Assembly: GCA_020049855.1 (NCBI GenBank)
Contig: JAGVLJ010000075.1
Location: 1 to 32,533, forward strand
Length of the DNA: 32,533 nt
Direction of reading: 5' to 3'
Source of the DNA: Bacteroidia bacterium
GTDB taxonomy: Bacteria; Bacteroidota; Bacteroidia; UKL13-3
Below, piece by piece: positions 24,387-32,519 of this stretch (position 1 is its first letter; each line of letters opens with the position of its first letter). The notes beneath the pieces were generated by a model. The model had not been told where the DNA came from. It did no database searches and was given only the letters and a program-made list of their open reading frames with translations. The position numbers were made by a program, and so were the translations under genes.

Positions 24387-26205
24387 GGTTAGTTACTGCC
24401 TTTAGAATATAACTGCCCGCACTTAATTGCGAAATCTCAAGCGAAACTTTATAGCTGCCGTAGGGCAGCTTCATTTCCTGAAGTTTTTTTATTTCATGGC
24501 CGTTCATATCCGTAATTGAGAAAGTATACAGCCCGGGGCTTTCTACCTGCATGGTCAAATAAATAAACTGGGTGGCCGGGTTAGGAAATACTTTTAATTC
24601 AGAAAGTGTTAACCCGCCTGTTGATAGCTGCGTATCATTAGCTTTAATTTTTGCAATGGTTGTAGGGTGCTGGCTGATGGTATTTCCGTAGGAACCCGAA
24701 ATCCAAACTACTCCCAATTCATTATATTTTCGCTGAATTCCGGTATAATCTCCCCATCGTTCCATCGAATCGGCAAGCAGATTAATGGAACCATCACCCT
24801 CTCGGATGCGTATATACGAATAAATGACACCGTAACGATCAATATATACTGCAGATGTGCCGGGCTGCCTTTGCTGCGACACATGCGAAAAAGTAATAAG
24901 TAAACTTTTATCAGCACCTCCGCCACCTATATATGCTAGCGAAGGATATCCTATATCTAACGTATCGTAAGAAATATACTGTGCAGTGACCTGTGGGGAG
25001 GCATACAATCCGGTTATTTTCCCCAAATAGACAGATGGACTGAAATTTACCGGCTCAATGGTATTGCCTACAAAATAAATTATTCCACCCTCAATAATGG
25101 ATGAAAGGGCACGTGCATCGTTAGTTTGCAAATATTGCCCGCTAGGCTGAATGGCGGATGGTGGCAACCCATATGGTTTATTCGATTTCAGAATGCGTGT
25201 GCCTAGTGTAGCTGTCCCCGACTCAAGTGTATTGCTTATAGTATGTAAAAACACTGTATCATTGGATGCATCGCCAGGGCGAAGGGAAATAAAATATGTT
25301 TCGGGACCCCATGGCTGCGAACCTCCCTGCACAGCACAAATACTCCAGATGGGTCGACCATTATACGTAATACTATCATAATATTTGCTGGAAAGGGAAA
25401 GACCGTCAAATCCGTCCTGTTTTTTTACCTGCCAAATAATGGATTGTTTAAATCCCTCGCGCCAGCTTTTACCATCCTGCAACAGATTTCCTGTCACAAA
25501 CAAATCCTTTTTTGAAATACACACAATCGGATAATCAAACCAAGTTCCATTGCCCCACCTATTTCCTGCAAGTGAATAAAATTTCCAGCTTAACGTGGGA
25601 TCATTACTTTGCGAAAACCCAATTACAATGCGTGAATCATTGCTGCTGTCACCCTGTAAAAACACCATGATAAAACGATCCGCCAGAGGGTCATAAATAA
25701 TCCGAGGATCATACGTACGGTTTAGCGCTCCCAACTGATTGGTGGTTATAGCCGACAGCGATTTGTAGGGATTGATTGATGTTCCCGTTTCATCGTACAT
25801 GCGCACATTGGTATTTACCACACTCACAATTTTGCCTCCGTTAGAAATGGCCACACTATTATCGTTGGGGGTTCCGTTTGACCCGTTACCCGTAAAAACT
25901 TTATCAATTGACGGGGCTGTAACCGTGTTAGTATTGTTAGTTTTATTTTTCGCCTGATTCATTAAATGAAGCATCCGTTGTTTGTCAATTGAGCTTTTAA
26001 GTTCTTTTGAATATCCTTTAGGTTCCGGAAATGCCTTGTTCGTTTGAAATTCGATAGTAAAAAGCCAATTATCGGGCAACGTACTAAAATTAATTTCGGT
26101 AAAAGGAATAATCGGCTCCAGATTTACTTCCCGGTTGGTTAGTTGCTGTGCTTTAGATCCAATTACTGCACTGAGTAATATAAAAAGCGAAAAAACATAT
26201 TTCAT
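24346..26205 (-). CDS. Secreted protein with C-terminal T9SS type A sorting domain
   Basis: A 619-aa exported protein. A Sec signal peptide (residues 1-19, ending SKA-QQ) is followed by a large domain with GNGSNGTPNDNSVAISNGG, YDPRIIYDPLADRF and repeated beta-propeller-like segments (about 100-520). The last 85 residues form a T9SS sorting domain (LKVFPNPATQFIYL, then YTFSITDMNGHEIKKL, then LSAGSYILKAV and FVV), which would direct export and surface attachment through the type IX system. The central domain has no catalytic motif I recognise and may bind or display something on the surface. It follows the EamA gene by 4 nt in a long operon that also contains porT. Confidence 0.85.
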   Translation of the reverse strand: MKYVFSLFILLSAVIGSKAQQLTNREVNLEPIIPFTEINFSTLPDNWLFTIEFQTNKAFPEPKGYSKELKSSIDKQRMLHLMNQAKNKTNNTNTVTAPSIDKVFTGNGSNGTPNDNSVAISNGGKIVSVVNTNVRMYDETGTSINPYKSLSAITTNQLGALNRTYDPRIIYDPLADRFIMVFLQGDSSNDSRIVIGFSQSNDPTLSWKFYSLAGNRWGNGTWFDYPIVCISKKDLFVTGNLLQDGKSWREGFKQSIIWQVKKQDGFDGLSLSSKYYDSITYNGRPIWSICAVQGGSQPWGPETYFISLRPGDASNDTVFLHTISNTLESGTATLGTRILKSNKPYGLPPSAIQPSGQYLQTNDARALSSIIEGGIIYFVGNTIEPVNFSPSVYLGKITGLYASPQVTAQYISYDTLDIGYPSLAYIGGGGADKSLLITFSHVSQQRQPGTSAVYIDRYGVIYSYIRIREGDGSINLLADSMERWGDYTGIQRKYNELGVVWISGSYGNTISQHPTTIAKIKANDTQLSTGGLTLSELKVFPNPATQFIYLTMQVESPGLYTFSITDMNGHEIKKLQEMKLPYGSYKVSLEISQLSAGSYILKAVTNHDEGISQKFVVGH

Positions 26206-26209
26206 ATAA

Positions 26210-27076
26210 CTATATTTTGTTTCTTTTTTTCAGAAATAGATACGTAAAGATAGCAAATAAAATTAAAAAAGTTCCAGCATAAAACCCGGGACTCATGTAT
26301 TCATCATCGCCAAACACAAGCAATGAGAGCAAAATTCCATACACCGGCTCCAGGTTGGTAATCATATTCACCGTAAAAGGGGTAAGTTCTTTCATTAAAT
26401 GCACACTTACTACAAATGGAATGGCCGTACACACAATACTTAGTATTACCAGCAGCCAAAAATCAGTTGCTGAAGGTACAGAAGGTAATCCAATATCACC
26501 ATCAATCAGCATCATGCAGGTAAGCAAAATAAGAGCCCCGCCTATTTCATAAAAGGTGATGCTGTAGGCCGGAAAACGATTGGCAATTTTACCATTTAAC
26601 ACCACAAATAATGAACCAGCCAATGCAGCCAATATCCCATAAAAAATACCTTCCGAATACCCCGACTCAAAACGAAATATGAGGGAAATGCCGATGATAA
26701 CCACCAATGCCAGAAAAACCTCCTTAAGCGAAATAGCCCTTTTGAAAAATAATGGCTCAAGCAAAGAAGTAAACAAGGTTATAGTGGAAAGGCTTATTAG
26801 CGTAATGGATACATTTGACACCTTGATGGAATGGTAAAAACAATACCAGTGAAAACCTACAATTAGTCCGATAAATAAAATCCAAATGATTGCCTTGGGG
26901 GGTAGCTGTAGTTTAAACCTTATAAACCTAAAATACACCCAAAGGCTGATGATGGTAAACAGCACACGATACCATACCAAATCAATAGCCTGTAAGCTAA
27001 TCAACTTTCCTAAAATGGCTGTAAATCCCCAGATAAAAACAATTACATGAAACCTGGCCAAGGCAGTTGCTTTCAC
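26210..27076 (-). CDS. EamA/DMT-superfamily transporter
   Basis: A 288-aa membrane protein with about ten hydrophobic helices in two EamA repeats (residues about 5-135 and 145-282). It has the usual internal motifs (WYRVLFTIISLW in the first half, NLEPVYGILLSLLVFGD in the second) and a basic C-terminus (LKKRNKI). The substrate cannot be predicted; members move amino acids, nucleotides or other small metabolites. The start is GTG at 27076, directly after the stop of the LPS-permease gene with no spacing, so the two are probably coupled. Confidence 0.87.
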   Translation of the reverse strand: MKATALARFHVIVFIWGFTAILGKLISLQAIDLVWYRVLFTIISLWVYFRFIRFKLQLPPKAIIWILFIGLIVGFHWYCFYHSIKVSNVSITLISLSTITLFTSLLEPLFFKRAISLKEVFLALVVIIGISLIFRFESGYSEGIFYGILAALAGSLFVVLNGKIANRFPAYSITFYEIGGALILLTCMMLIDGDIGLPSVPSATDFWLLVILSIVCTAIPFVVSVHLMKELTPFTVNMITNLEPVYGILLSLLVFGDDEYMSPGFYAGTFLILFAIFTYLFLKKRNKI

Positions 27077-28153
27077 TTATTTCGGGGCTTTAACGGCTAT
27101 CCCTATTCCGAGGATAAGGTAGCAAATATTGGGAATCCAAACAGCTATGAACGGATGCATTTGCCCGCTGATGCCGTAACTAAGCGAAAACTGGGTAAGT
27201 AATAAAAAAGTAAAACTAATAAATAATCCTAACCCAAGGTGAATACCCACCCCACCCCTTACTTTGCGGGCAGCAATGGCCACCCCAAGCAGTGTAAGTA
27301 CGAACATGGCAAATGAAGAAGCCTGTCGTTTATACTTCTCAACCAGCAAATTATTAATATTGGCTCCTCCTTCACTCATGGTCTCCTTTATCTCGTGATT
27401 TAATTCAAAATAATTAAGTGTGGAAACTACCAGATTGGTTGCCGAAAATTCATCAGGGGTGATGGCCAAAGATGTATCTTTCCTGTACCCCGATTCAATA
27501 GTTTCTCCATTAAGGCCAAACCTTCGAATCACGTAATTTTCCAGCGTCCATTTTTTCTTTGCTTTGTTCCAGATAAGCTGGTCGGCAGTAAGTCGGTATA
27601 TTTTATCAGTGCCTATAAAATAATCGGTAGTAAATTGATAGCCGGCACTATCGGTTAAATTAAATGCCTCAAGGGTTACAAATAAACCGGGTGCCTTGCG
27701 CAAATACACTTTACTGCTAAGCACTCGATGCTCGTTACGAACGTAGGTATCTTCAAAGGCCTCCACTTTTTTATGGCATGGAGGAACCACAAAAGCTGCT
27801 AAAATGAAATTAAGAATTGCAATAACTGAGGCTCCTGCAAAATAAGGAAATAAAAATCTGGTGTAATTAACTCCTGTCCCTAAAATTGCGATAATTTCGC
27901 TGCGTGTAGCAAGTTGCGAGGTAAAATAAATAACAGCTATAAAAATAAACAAGGGGCTAAGTAAACTTATGTAATATGGTATAAAATTGAGGTAGTAATC
28001 AAACACAATAGCCTTCATCGGGGCTTTCTTCTCAATAAAATCATCAACTTTTTCAGTAAGATCAATAACCATTACAATCAAAATTATAAGTGCCATGGTA
28101 AAAAAAAATGTACCAAGGAACTTTTTAATAATGTAGCGGTCAAGTATTTTCAC
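27077..28153 (-). CDS. LptF/LptG-family LPS export permease
   Basis: A 358-aa YjgP/YjgQ-family permease of the Lpt system, which extracts LPS from the inner membrane. It has the N-terminal MKILDRYIIKKFLGTFF, two TMs at about 12-32 and 52-80 and a third at about 100-125. A periplasmic beta-jellyroll region spans about 130-280 and three C-terminal TMs lie at about 285-355. I cannot tell from the sequence whether it is LptF or LptG. It starts at GTG 28153, 1 nt after the tgt stop. This links LPS transport to the lipid A and heptose genes elsewhere in the window. Confidence 0.9.
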   Translation of the reverse strand: MKILDRYIIKKFLGTFFFTMALIILIVMVIDLTEKVDDFIEKKAPMKAIVFDYYLNFIPYYISLLSPLFIFIAVIYFTSQLATRSEIIAILGTGVNYTRFLFPYFAGASVIAILNFILAAFVVPPCHKKVEAFEDTYVRNEHRVLSSKVYLRKAPGLFVTLEAFNLTDSAGYQFTTDYFIGTDKIYRLTADQLIWNKAKKKWTLENYVIRRFGLNGETIESGYRKDTSLAITPDEFSATNLVVSTLNYFELNHEIKETMSEGGANINNLLVEKYKRQASSFAMFVLTLLGVAIAARKVRGGVGIHLGLGLFISFTFLLLTQFSLSYGISGQMHPFIAVWIPNICYLILGIGIAVKAPK

Positions 28154-28154
28154 G

Positions 28155-29273
28155 TTATAGTCGTTCGTTAAGTTTGGATATCATGATATTCTTCCATTCG
28201 GTAAATGTACCATCAATTATTTTCTCCCGGGCAGTGGTGGTAAGCCAAAGGTAAAATTTAAGATTTTGCATAGTAGCCAAATGTGCGCCAAGAATTTCAT
28301 TAGTAGTAATTAAATGGCGCAGATAAGCTTTTGAATAATCAGGTGTAAGACGCACATCAACTGCAGAAAAATCATTTTCCCATTTTTTGTTGCGCAGGTT
28401 AATGGTTCCCTGTTCAGTAAACAATAATCCGTGGCGTGCGTTGCGGGTAGGCATTACACAATCAAACATATCAATACCCAGGGCAATGGATTCTAAAATA
28501 TTTACCGGAGTACCCACCCCCATTAAATAACGTGGTTTATCGGCTGGAAGAATGGCACATACTTCATCCGTCATTGCATACATTTCTTCGGCAGGCTCTC
28601 CTACCGATAACCCTCCAATGGCATTTCCTTCCCTGTGCATCGAAGCAATAAATGTTGCTGAGTGTTTTCTCAAATCACTGTACACACTGCCCTGCACAAT
28701 AGGAAATAAGGTTTGTTCATACCCATAAAGGCCTTCCGTTTCATCAAAACGAACACAGCAACGCTCCAACCAGCGATGAGTCATGTGCATTGATTTTTTT
28801 GCATAATCATAGTCGCACGGATAGGGTGTACACTCGTCAAATGCCATTATAATATCGGCTCCAATGGTACGCTGAATGTCCATCACATTCTCCGGTGTAA
28901 ATAAGTGTTTACTCCCATCAATATGGGATTTAAACCAAACCCCTTCTTCGTGAATTTTGCGCTGGTCAGAGATGGAATATACCTGAAAACCTCCGCTATC
29001 GGTAAGTACAGGGTGTTGCCAATTCATAAACTTATGCAGGCCACCTGCCTGATTCAGAATAGTTGTTCCGGGTCGCAAATATAAATGATAGGTATTACTA
29101 AGTATAATCTGCGCTTTAATATCATTAACTAAATGGTGTTGCGACACACCTTTTACACTCCCGTTTGTACCCACGGGCATAAAAATAGGAGTTAAGAAAG
29201 TACCATGTGCCGTATGCACCTCCCCCGCACGTGCCTTGCTTTTACTATCAGTTGCCGCTAGCTTAAACTTCAT
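28155..29273 (-). CDS. tgt: tRNA-guanine transglycosylase lacking the zinc cysteines
   Basis: Exchanges guanine 34 of GUN-anticodon tRNAs for the queuosine precursor. It is a TIM barrel with Asp92 (general acid/base in TDSGGFQVYS), AFDECTPYP, GGLSVGEP, and the nucleophile Asp271 in MFDCVMPTRNARHG. The usual C-terminal zinc site (CxCxxC...H) is absent: after WENDFSAVD the sequence goes to VRLTPDYSKAYLRHL without any Cys. As I recall, this is a lineage trait of Bacteroidota Tgt. The 372-aa length is near normal. The ATG overlaps the porT stop by 4 nt (ATGA) and the permease gene follows after 1 nt. Confidence 0.93.
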   Translation of the reverse strand: MKFKLAATDSKSKARAGEVHTAHGTFLTPIFMPVGTNGSVKGVSQHHLVNDIKAQIILSNTYHLYLRPGTTILNQAGGLHKFMNWQHPVLTDSGGFQVYSISDQRKIHEEGVWFKSHIDGSKHLFTPENVMDIQRTIGADIIMAFDECTPYPCDYDYAKKSMHMTHRWLERCCVRFDETEGLYGYEQTLFPIVQGSVYSDLRKHSATFIASMHREGNAIGGLSVGEPAEEMYAMTDEVCAILPADKPRYLMGVGTPVNILESIALGIDMFDCVMPTRNARHGLLFTEQGTINLRNKKWENDFSAVDVRLTPDYSKAYLRHLITTNEILGAHLATMQNLKFYLWLTTTAREKIIDGTFTEWKNIMISKLNERL

Positions 29274-30010
29274 TTGCCCGACTCGAAATTGAACGTTAAG
29301 GTGAGCATTTTAGGGAAGATGCTATTAATGGATTGCGAATAAATATACGGATCCTTGAACATGGCATTGGTCATGGCATTACTAAGTTTTAACTCGGGCG
29401 AAAATTTGAAATAAGGATAATAAAAATCAAATCCAAAACCCACTTCATAGCCATATACTTTAGGAACTAAAGAGACGACAGCCTTGGTATTACTGCGCGA
29501 TTGGTCAACTGTTGAACCAAAATCATACGACAGATAGGCTCCGCCAATTACATAAAAACGGGTGTTGCGATGCCGCTCACTTTTATATTTAAGCAGCAAC
29601 GAAGCCTGAAGGTAAATTGACTCTATTTTAATCACTGTTTGTTTTTGGGTAGTCCCATAAAAATCATAAACCAAATTTCGCTGGGTAAATATCAACTGTG
29701 GGAAAATGGCTCTTACATCTAAAAACTTTCCAGCTCTGAAATTGGTAATGGCTCCTAACCCTAATCCGGGAAACCCTTGTGTACGTACACTTCTTAACGA
29801 ATCAAAATTGTAGAAATACCTGCTGCGGTTTAACTGAAAACCCGATGAATTTACATTAATATTAAATCCGAAATGAATGGGTTTAAAATCCGATTGATAC
29901 AAATTGGGTTGCTGAGCCTTTAAGCCAAAAGTAACAAGCACCAGAAGAAAGGTGAGTTTTACTTCTTTCCTGAGTAAATAGAAGATATTCCGAATGAAAG
30001 AGGTTTGCAT
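29270..30010 (-). CDS. porT: PorT-family outer-membrane protein of the type IX secretion system
   Basis: From ATG 30010 the protein is 246 aa. A hydrophobic N-terminal signal (LTFLLVLVTFGLKAQQ) is followed by an eight-strand-type beta-barrel pattern: FKPIHFGFNINVNSSGF, FPGLGLGAITNFRAGKFLDVR, LLLKYKSERHRNTRFYVIGGAYLSYDF as three successive stretches, then VYGYEVGFGFDFYYPYFKFSPELKLS and a strand ending in FNFESGK. Length and pattern agree with PorT, an outer-membrane component needed for T9SS export. Its start lies 52 nt inside the upstream ubiE gene in another frame. A longer frame to 30133 is only the shadow of ubiE. The tgt gene overlaps its stop by 4 nt. Confidence 0.85.
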   Translation of the reverse strand: MQTSFIRNIFYLLRKEVKLTFLLVLVTFGLKAQQPNLYQSDFKPIHFGFNINVNSSGFQLNRSRYFYNFDSLRSVRTQGFPGLGLGAITNFRAGKFLDVRAIFPQLIFTQRNLVYDFYGTTQKQTVIKIESIYLQASLLLKYKSERHRNTRFYVIGGAYLSYDFGSTVDQSRSNTKAVVSLVPKVYGYEVGFGFDFYYPYFKFSPELKLSNAMTNAMFKDPYIYSQSINSIFPKMLTLTFNFESGK

Positions 30011-30678
30011 GTTGTAGTAATATATCCTGCCTGACTTAATTCTGTTAAAAATGCCTCGCCTTCCGGAAATTCCTGTACCGAATCCGGTAAATAGGTATAA
30101 GCCGTTTGATGGTTGGCCAACCACCTCCCACACAAGGGAACAATGTAACGGAAATAAAATCTATAGAACTGTTTTACAGGAAACACCCGAGGCTTAGAAA
30201 ACTCCAGTACCACCAAAATACCGCTTGGCCTCAACACGCGGTACATCTCCGTCAACCCTTTTTGCAAATTTTCAAAATTGCGTACTCCAAAAGCAACGAT
30301 AATAGCATCAAAACTGTTGTCGGCAAACTGTAAATTTTCCGAATCACCCCGCATCAGTTTTATTTTGCCTTCATAGCGTTTTACTTTCTCCTCACCCACT
30401 TTCAACATTCCTTCTGAAATATCAACTCCAATTATCTCTTTTGCCCCCGTTTCTAAAGCCTGAATGGCAAAATCACCCGTACCGGTTGCCACATCAAGCA
30501 ATCGCCCGGGTTTTACCGAGGCTGCCAAAGCAATAGCCTTTTTGCGCCAAATTTTATCAATTCCTAATGATAAAAAGTGGTTCATAAAATCGTAACGAGC
30601 CGATATCTGGTCAAACATCTGCTCAACTTGCTGCTTTTTGCCGGCCGATGAATCTTTAAACGGAGTAACGCGGGTCAA
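29959..30678 (-). CDS. ubiE: Demethylmenaquinone methyltransferase (MenG/UbiE)
   Basis: Class I SAM-dependent methyltransferase that makes the last step of menaquinone synthesis, the respiratory quinone of this phylum. The UbiE N-terminal FDQISARYDFMNHFLSLGID is followed by SAM motif I (LLDVATGTGDFA, 60-71), IGVDISEGML (about 83-92), VAFGVRNFENLQKGL and the C-terminal RFYFRYIVPLCGRW. The length, 239 aa, is normal. The start is TTG at 30678; there is no in-frame ATG nearby upstream. The 3' end contains the porT start. This is the first gene of a seven-gene minus-strand operon and is divergent from engB. Confidence 0.92.
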   Translation of the reverse strand: MTRVTPFKDSSAGKKQQVEQMFDQISARYDFMNHFLSLGIDKIWRKKAIALAASVKPGRLLDVATGTGDFAIQALETGAKEIIGVDISEGMLKVGEEKVKRYEGKIKLMRGDSENLQFADNSFDAIIVAFGVRNFENLQKGLTEMYRVLRPSGILVVLEFSKPRVFPVKQFYRFYFRYIVPLCGRWLANHQTAYTYLPDSVQEFPEGEAFLTELSQAGYITTTCKPLSFGISSIYSGKK

Positions 30679-30698
30679 CTGATATATGTTTTAATTCC

Positions 30699-30706
30699 TA
30701 CCTTTG
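30699..30706 (+). promoter_or_regulatory. Candidate -7 box for engB
   Basis: TACCTTTG matches TAnnTTTG. Transcription would begin near 30713, about 29 nt before the engB ATG. No clear -33 TTG is seen. It faces the oppositely oriented candidate box at 30714-30721. Confidence 0.45.
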
Positions 30707-30713
30707 AAGAGCG

Positions 30714-30721
30714 CAAATTTA
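30714..30721 (-). promoter_or_regulatory. Candidate -7 box for the ubiE-porT-tgt operon
   Basis: Read on the minus strand, TAAATTTG matches TAnnTTTG. Transcription would begin near 30707, about 30 nt before the TTG start of ubiE. No -33 element is evident. Confidence 0.4.
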
Positions 30722-30741
30722 ATTAAATCTCCCGCTTTCGT

Positions 30742-31365
30742 ATGCTTATTAAAACGGCCACCTTTGTTAAAAGTTCAGTAAACCTGTCACAATGCCCTTC
30801 GCCTCAGTTGCCTGAATATGCATTTATTGGCCGCTCCAATGTGGGCAAATCATCGCTCATCAACATGTTGTGCAACCACTCTAAACTGGCCAAAGTATCT
30901 TCTACTCCAGGAAAAACCCGGGAAATAAATCACTTTCTAATAAATAATAACTGGTATCTGGTAGATCTGCCGGGTTATGGGTATGCACGTGTATCGCGCT
31001 CGGCTCGCCAAAAATGGGGTGATTTTATTGAAGAATACCTGAAAGGACGCGAAAACCTACAGTACCTTTTTGTACTCATTGATTCCAGGCTCGAACCTCA
31101 GCCAATCGACATTGAGTTTGTTAATCACCTTGGGGTACTATCCATTCCATTTGTTATTGTTTTTACCAAAATTGACAAACAAAACACCGCACAAACACAG
31201 CAAAACAAAGAGTTGTTTGAAAAAGCACTTTACAAAACATGGGAGGAGTTACCCTCAATGTTCCTTACCTCGGCCGAGAAAAAAACGGGAAAGGATGACT
31301 TGCTTAAGTTTATTGGTGGCTCCAACCAAGAATACCGGATACAAAAAAAAACAGACCTGAAATAA
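30742..31365 (+). CDS. engB: Ribosome-biogenesis GTPase EngB (YsxC/YihA)
   Basis: TRAFAC-class small GTPase needed for large-subunit assembly. The G1 motif is GRSNVGKSS (30-38), G2 is around Thr55-Thr59 (STPGKTREINHF), G3 is DLPGYGYA (75-82), G4 is TKID (142-145) and G5 is TSAEKK (176-181). At 207 aa it is normal for the family. The ATG is at 30742. It is transcribed alone, divergent from the ubiE operon, and its 3' end faces the small secreted-protein gene. Confidence 0.95.
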   Translation: MLIKTATFVKSSVNLSQCPSPQLPEYAFIGRSNVGKSSLINMLCNHSKLAKVSSTPGKTREINHFLINNNWYLVDLPGYGYARVSRSARQKWGDFIEEYLKGRENLQYLFVLIDSRLEPQPIDIEFVNHLGVLSIPFVIVFTKIDKQNTAQTQQNKELFEKALYKTWEELPSMFLTSAEKKTGKDDLLKFIGGSNQEYRIQKKTDLK

Positions 31366-31400
31366 TTCAAACCTGTATAGAATGAGAAATAAAATAGCTG

Positions 31401-31937
31401 CTAAAAATCGTTTACCCCGCTGTTTATAATTTTAAATTCATGCAGGTTAAAATCCATAAAGAAGGTAACGGTTATAAACCCGTCAGCCGATCCATCCGTT
31501 AGTGTAATGCGTACATCATCTACTGTCCATTGATATACGGTGCTGCCATTGGAAGTTTTTGAAATTTGGGGAGGCTGCACATCATCATACTTGTAGGATA
31601 AAATGTATTTCATATCGGTAAAATACTTTTTATCGGCTACCATCATTACTTTGGTAAAACGCCCACGGTCAGTAAAATAATAGTAGATATTATTGAGCGT
31701 TACGGTACCAACAGTCATATCTTCATTTTCCAACACGTAAGCATTAGGGTCGTTTAGGGTATTGCTTTTAATAAAATTAACTTTACGGCCATTTTTTTGA
31801 GTCGAGTCAATATGCATTCCCCACGTTATGGATCGAAAACCTGGAATAAGACCTTTGCCGTTTGTTTTTTTATTGCCTTGAGCAATTAAGCTTAAAGAAG
31901 TAATCAGGAAAAGTGCAAGAATGCTGATTTGTTTCAT
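31401..31937 (-). CDS. Secreted protein of unknown function
   Basis: From ATG 31937 the protein is 178 aa. The signal peptide (MKQISILALFLITSLSLIAQ) is followed by a mature domain opening GLIPGFRSITWGMHID and then mostly beta-strand sequence (LNNIYYYFTDRGRFTKVMMV, TVDDVRITLTDG, FITVTFFMDFN). The 'FRxITWGM' opening is seen in small periplasmic or extracytoplasmic proteins of several phyla, but I cannot assign a family. It has no lipobox and no T9SS sorting domain. A frame extends to 32051, but its first part is not signal-like and ATG 31937 is clearly better. Confidence 0.75.
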   Translation of the reverse strand: MKQISILALFLITSLSLIAQGNKKTNGKGLIPGFRSITWGMHIDSTQKNGRKVNFIKSNTLNDPNAYVLENEDMTVGTVTLNNIYYYFTDRGRFTKVMMVADKKYFTDMKYILSYKYDDVQPPQISKTSNGSTVYQWTVDDVRITLTDGSADGFITVTFFMDFNLHEFKIINSGVNDF

Positions 31938-31988
31938 TGATTTTTGGTTTAATAAAAACTTTCGAGATAGCCGTAAAATTAACGGAAA

Positions 31989-32016
31989 CAAATTTACACG
32001 CAATATTGAAGGCAAA
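31989..32016 (-). promoter_or_regulatory. Candidate promoter for the small secreted protein
   Basis: On the minus strand the -7 box TAAATTTG (31996-31989) is preceded, 16 nt upstream, by TTTG (32016-32013), resembling the TTTG/TTG -33 element. The leader to ATG 31937 would be about 45 nt. Confidence 0.4.
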
Positions 32017-32121
32017 GCAAAACCCTTGTATGCAAGTTTCCACACCTGCACTTTTTTCTGAACAAGCCTGTTTTAATTTATTAATAACCAAGTTCCTCAC
32101 AAAAATATAGCTACAATAGCT

Positions 32122-32129
32122 TATCTTTG
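32122..32129 (+). promoter_or_regulatory. Candidate -7 box for ssrA
   Basis: TATCTTTG matches TAnnTTTG and lies 21 nt before the first base of mature tmRNA, leaving a short 5' leader to be trimmed. No clear -33 element is visible. Confidence 0.45.
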
Positions 32130-32150
32130 TGATCAAAAATAGCACAACCT

Positions 32151-32519
32151 GGGGCTGACCGGATTTGACGGGATGAGCAACAGGGATGTAAGCACGCAGA
32201 GCTTTGGGATATTGGCTCTATAATCTCAATACTCAACCATTAACTGGCGAAAACAACTTCGCAATGGCTGCCTAATCAGGATTGATTACGCAATAGCCAT
32301 CATCCCGGCAAATGTTTTCTGGTGCATTTGTCATTCGGGGTGTCGTATCACCGGAGCCTGCGGGTAAGTGGTTTTGCGCCCTGCTTGTATAAAGAGACCT
32401 AAGGAACAGGATTAGCCCTTGCCCGGCTTACCTGCTCACAAAAATCAAAGGGCAATAAGCGTGTAGAAAGCATTACCGTTCCATCTCCGGACGAGGGTTC
32501 GACTCCCTCCAGCTCCACC
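32151..32519 (+). ncRNA. ssrA: Transfer-messenger RNA (tmRNA)
   Basis: Rescues stalled ribosomes together with SmpB. The 5' end GGGGCTGACCGGATTTGACG and the 3' end CGAGGGTTCGACTCC...AGCTCCACC are the tRNA-like halves. The acceptor stem pairs 32151-32157 with 32510-32516 (seven pairs, one G-U), followed by A32517 and only CC before a T, so the terminal CCA is not fully encoded. The T-arm TTCGA is present. The tag frame starts at GGC 32246 and reads GENNFAMAA, followed by TAA at 32273-32275; the charged alanine adds the first residue. The length (about 369 nt) is normal for a one-piece tmRNA. Confidence 0.96.

Noticed and set aside
29270-30133. Longer N-terminus for PorT
   Set aside because: The extra 41 residues are the other-frame reading of ubiE codons. 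The signal sequence begins after ATG 30010.
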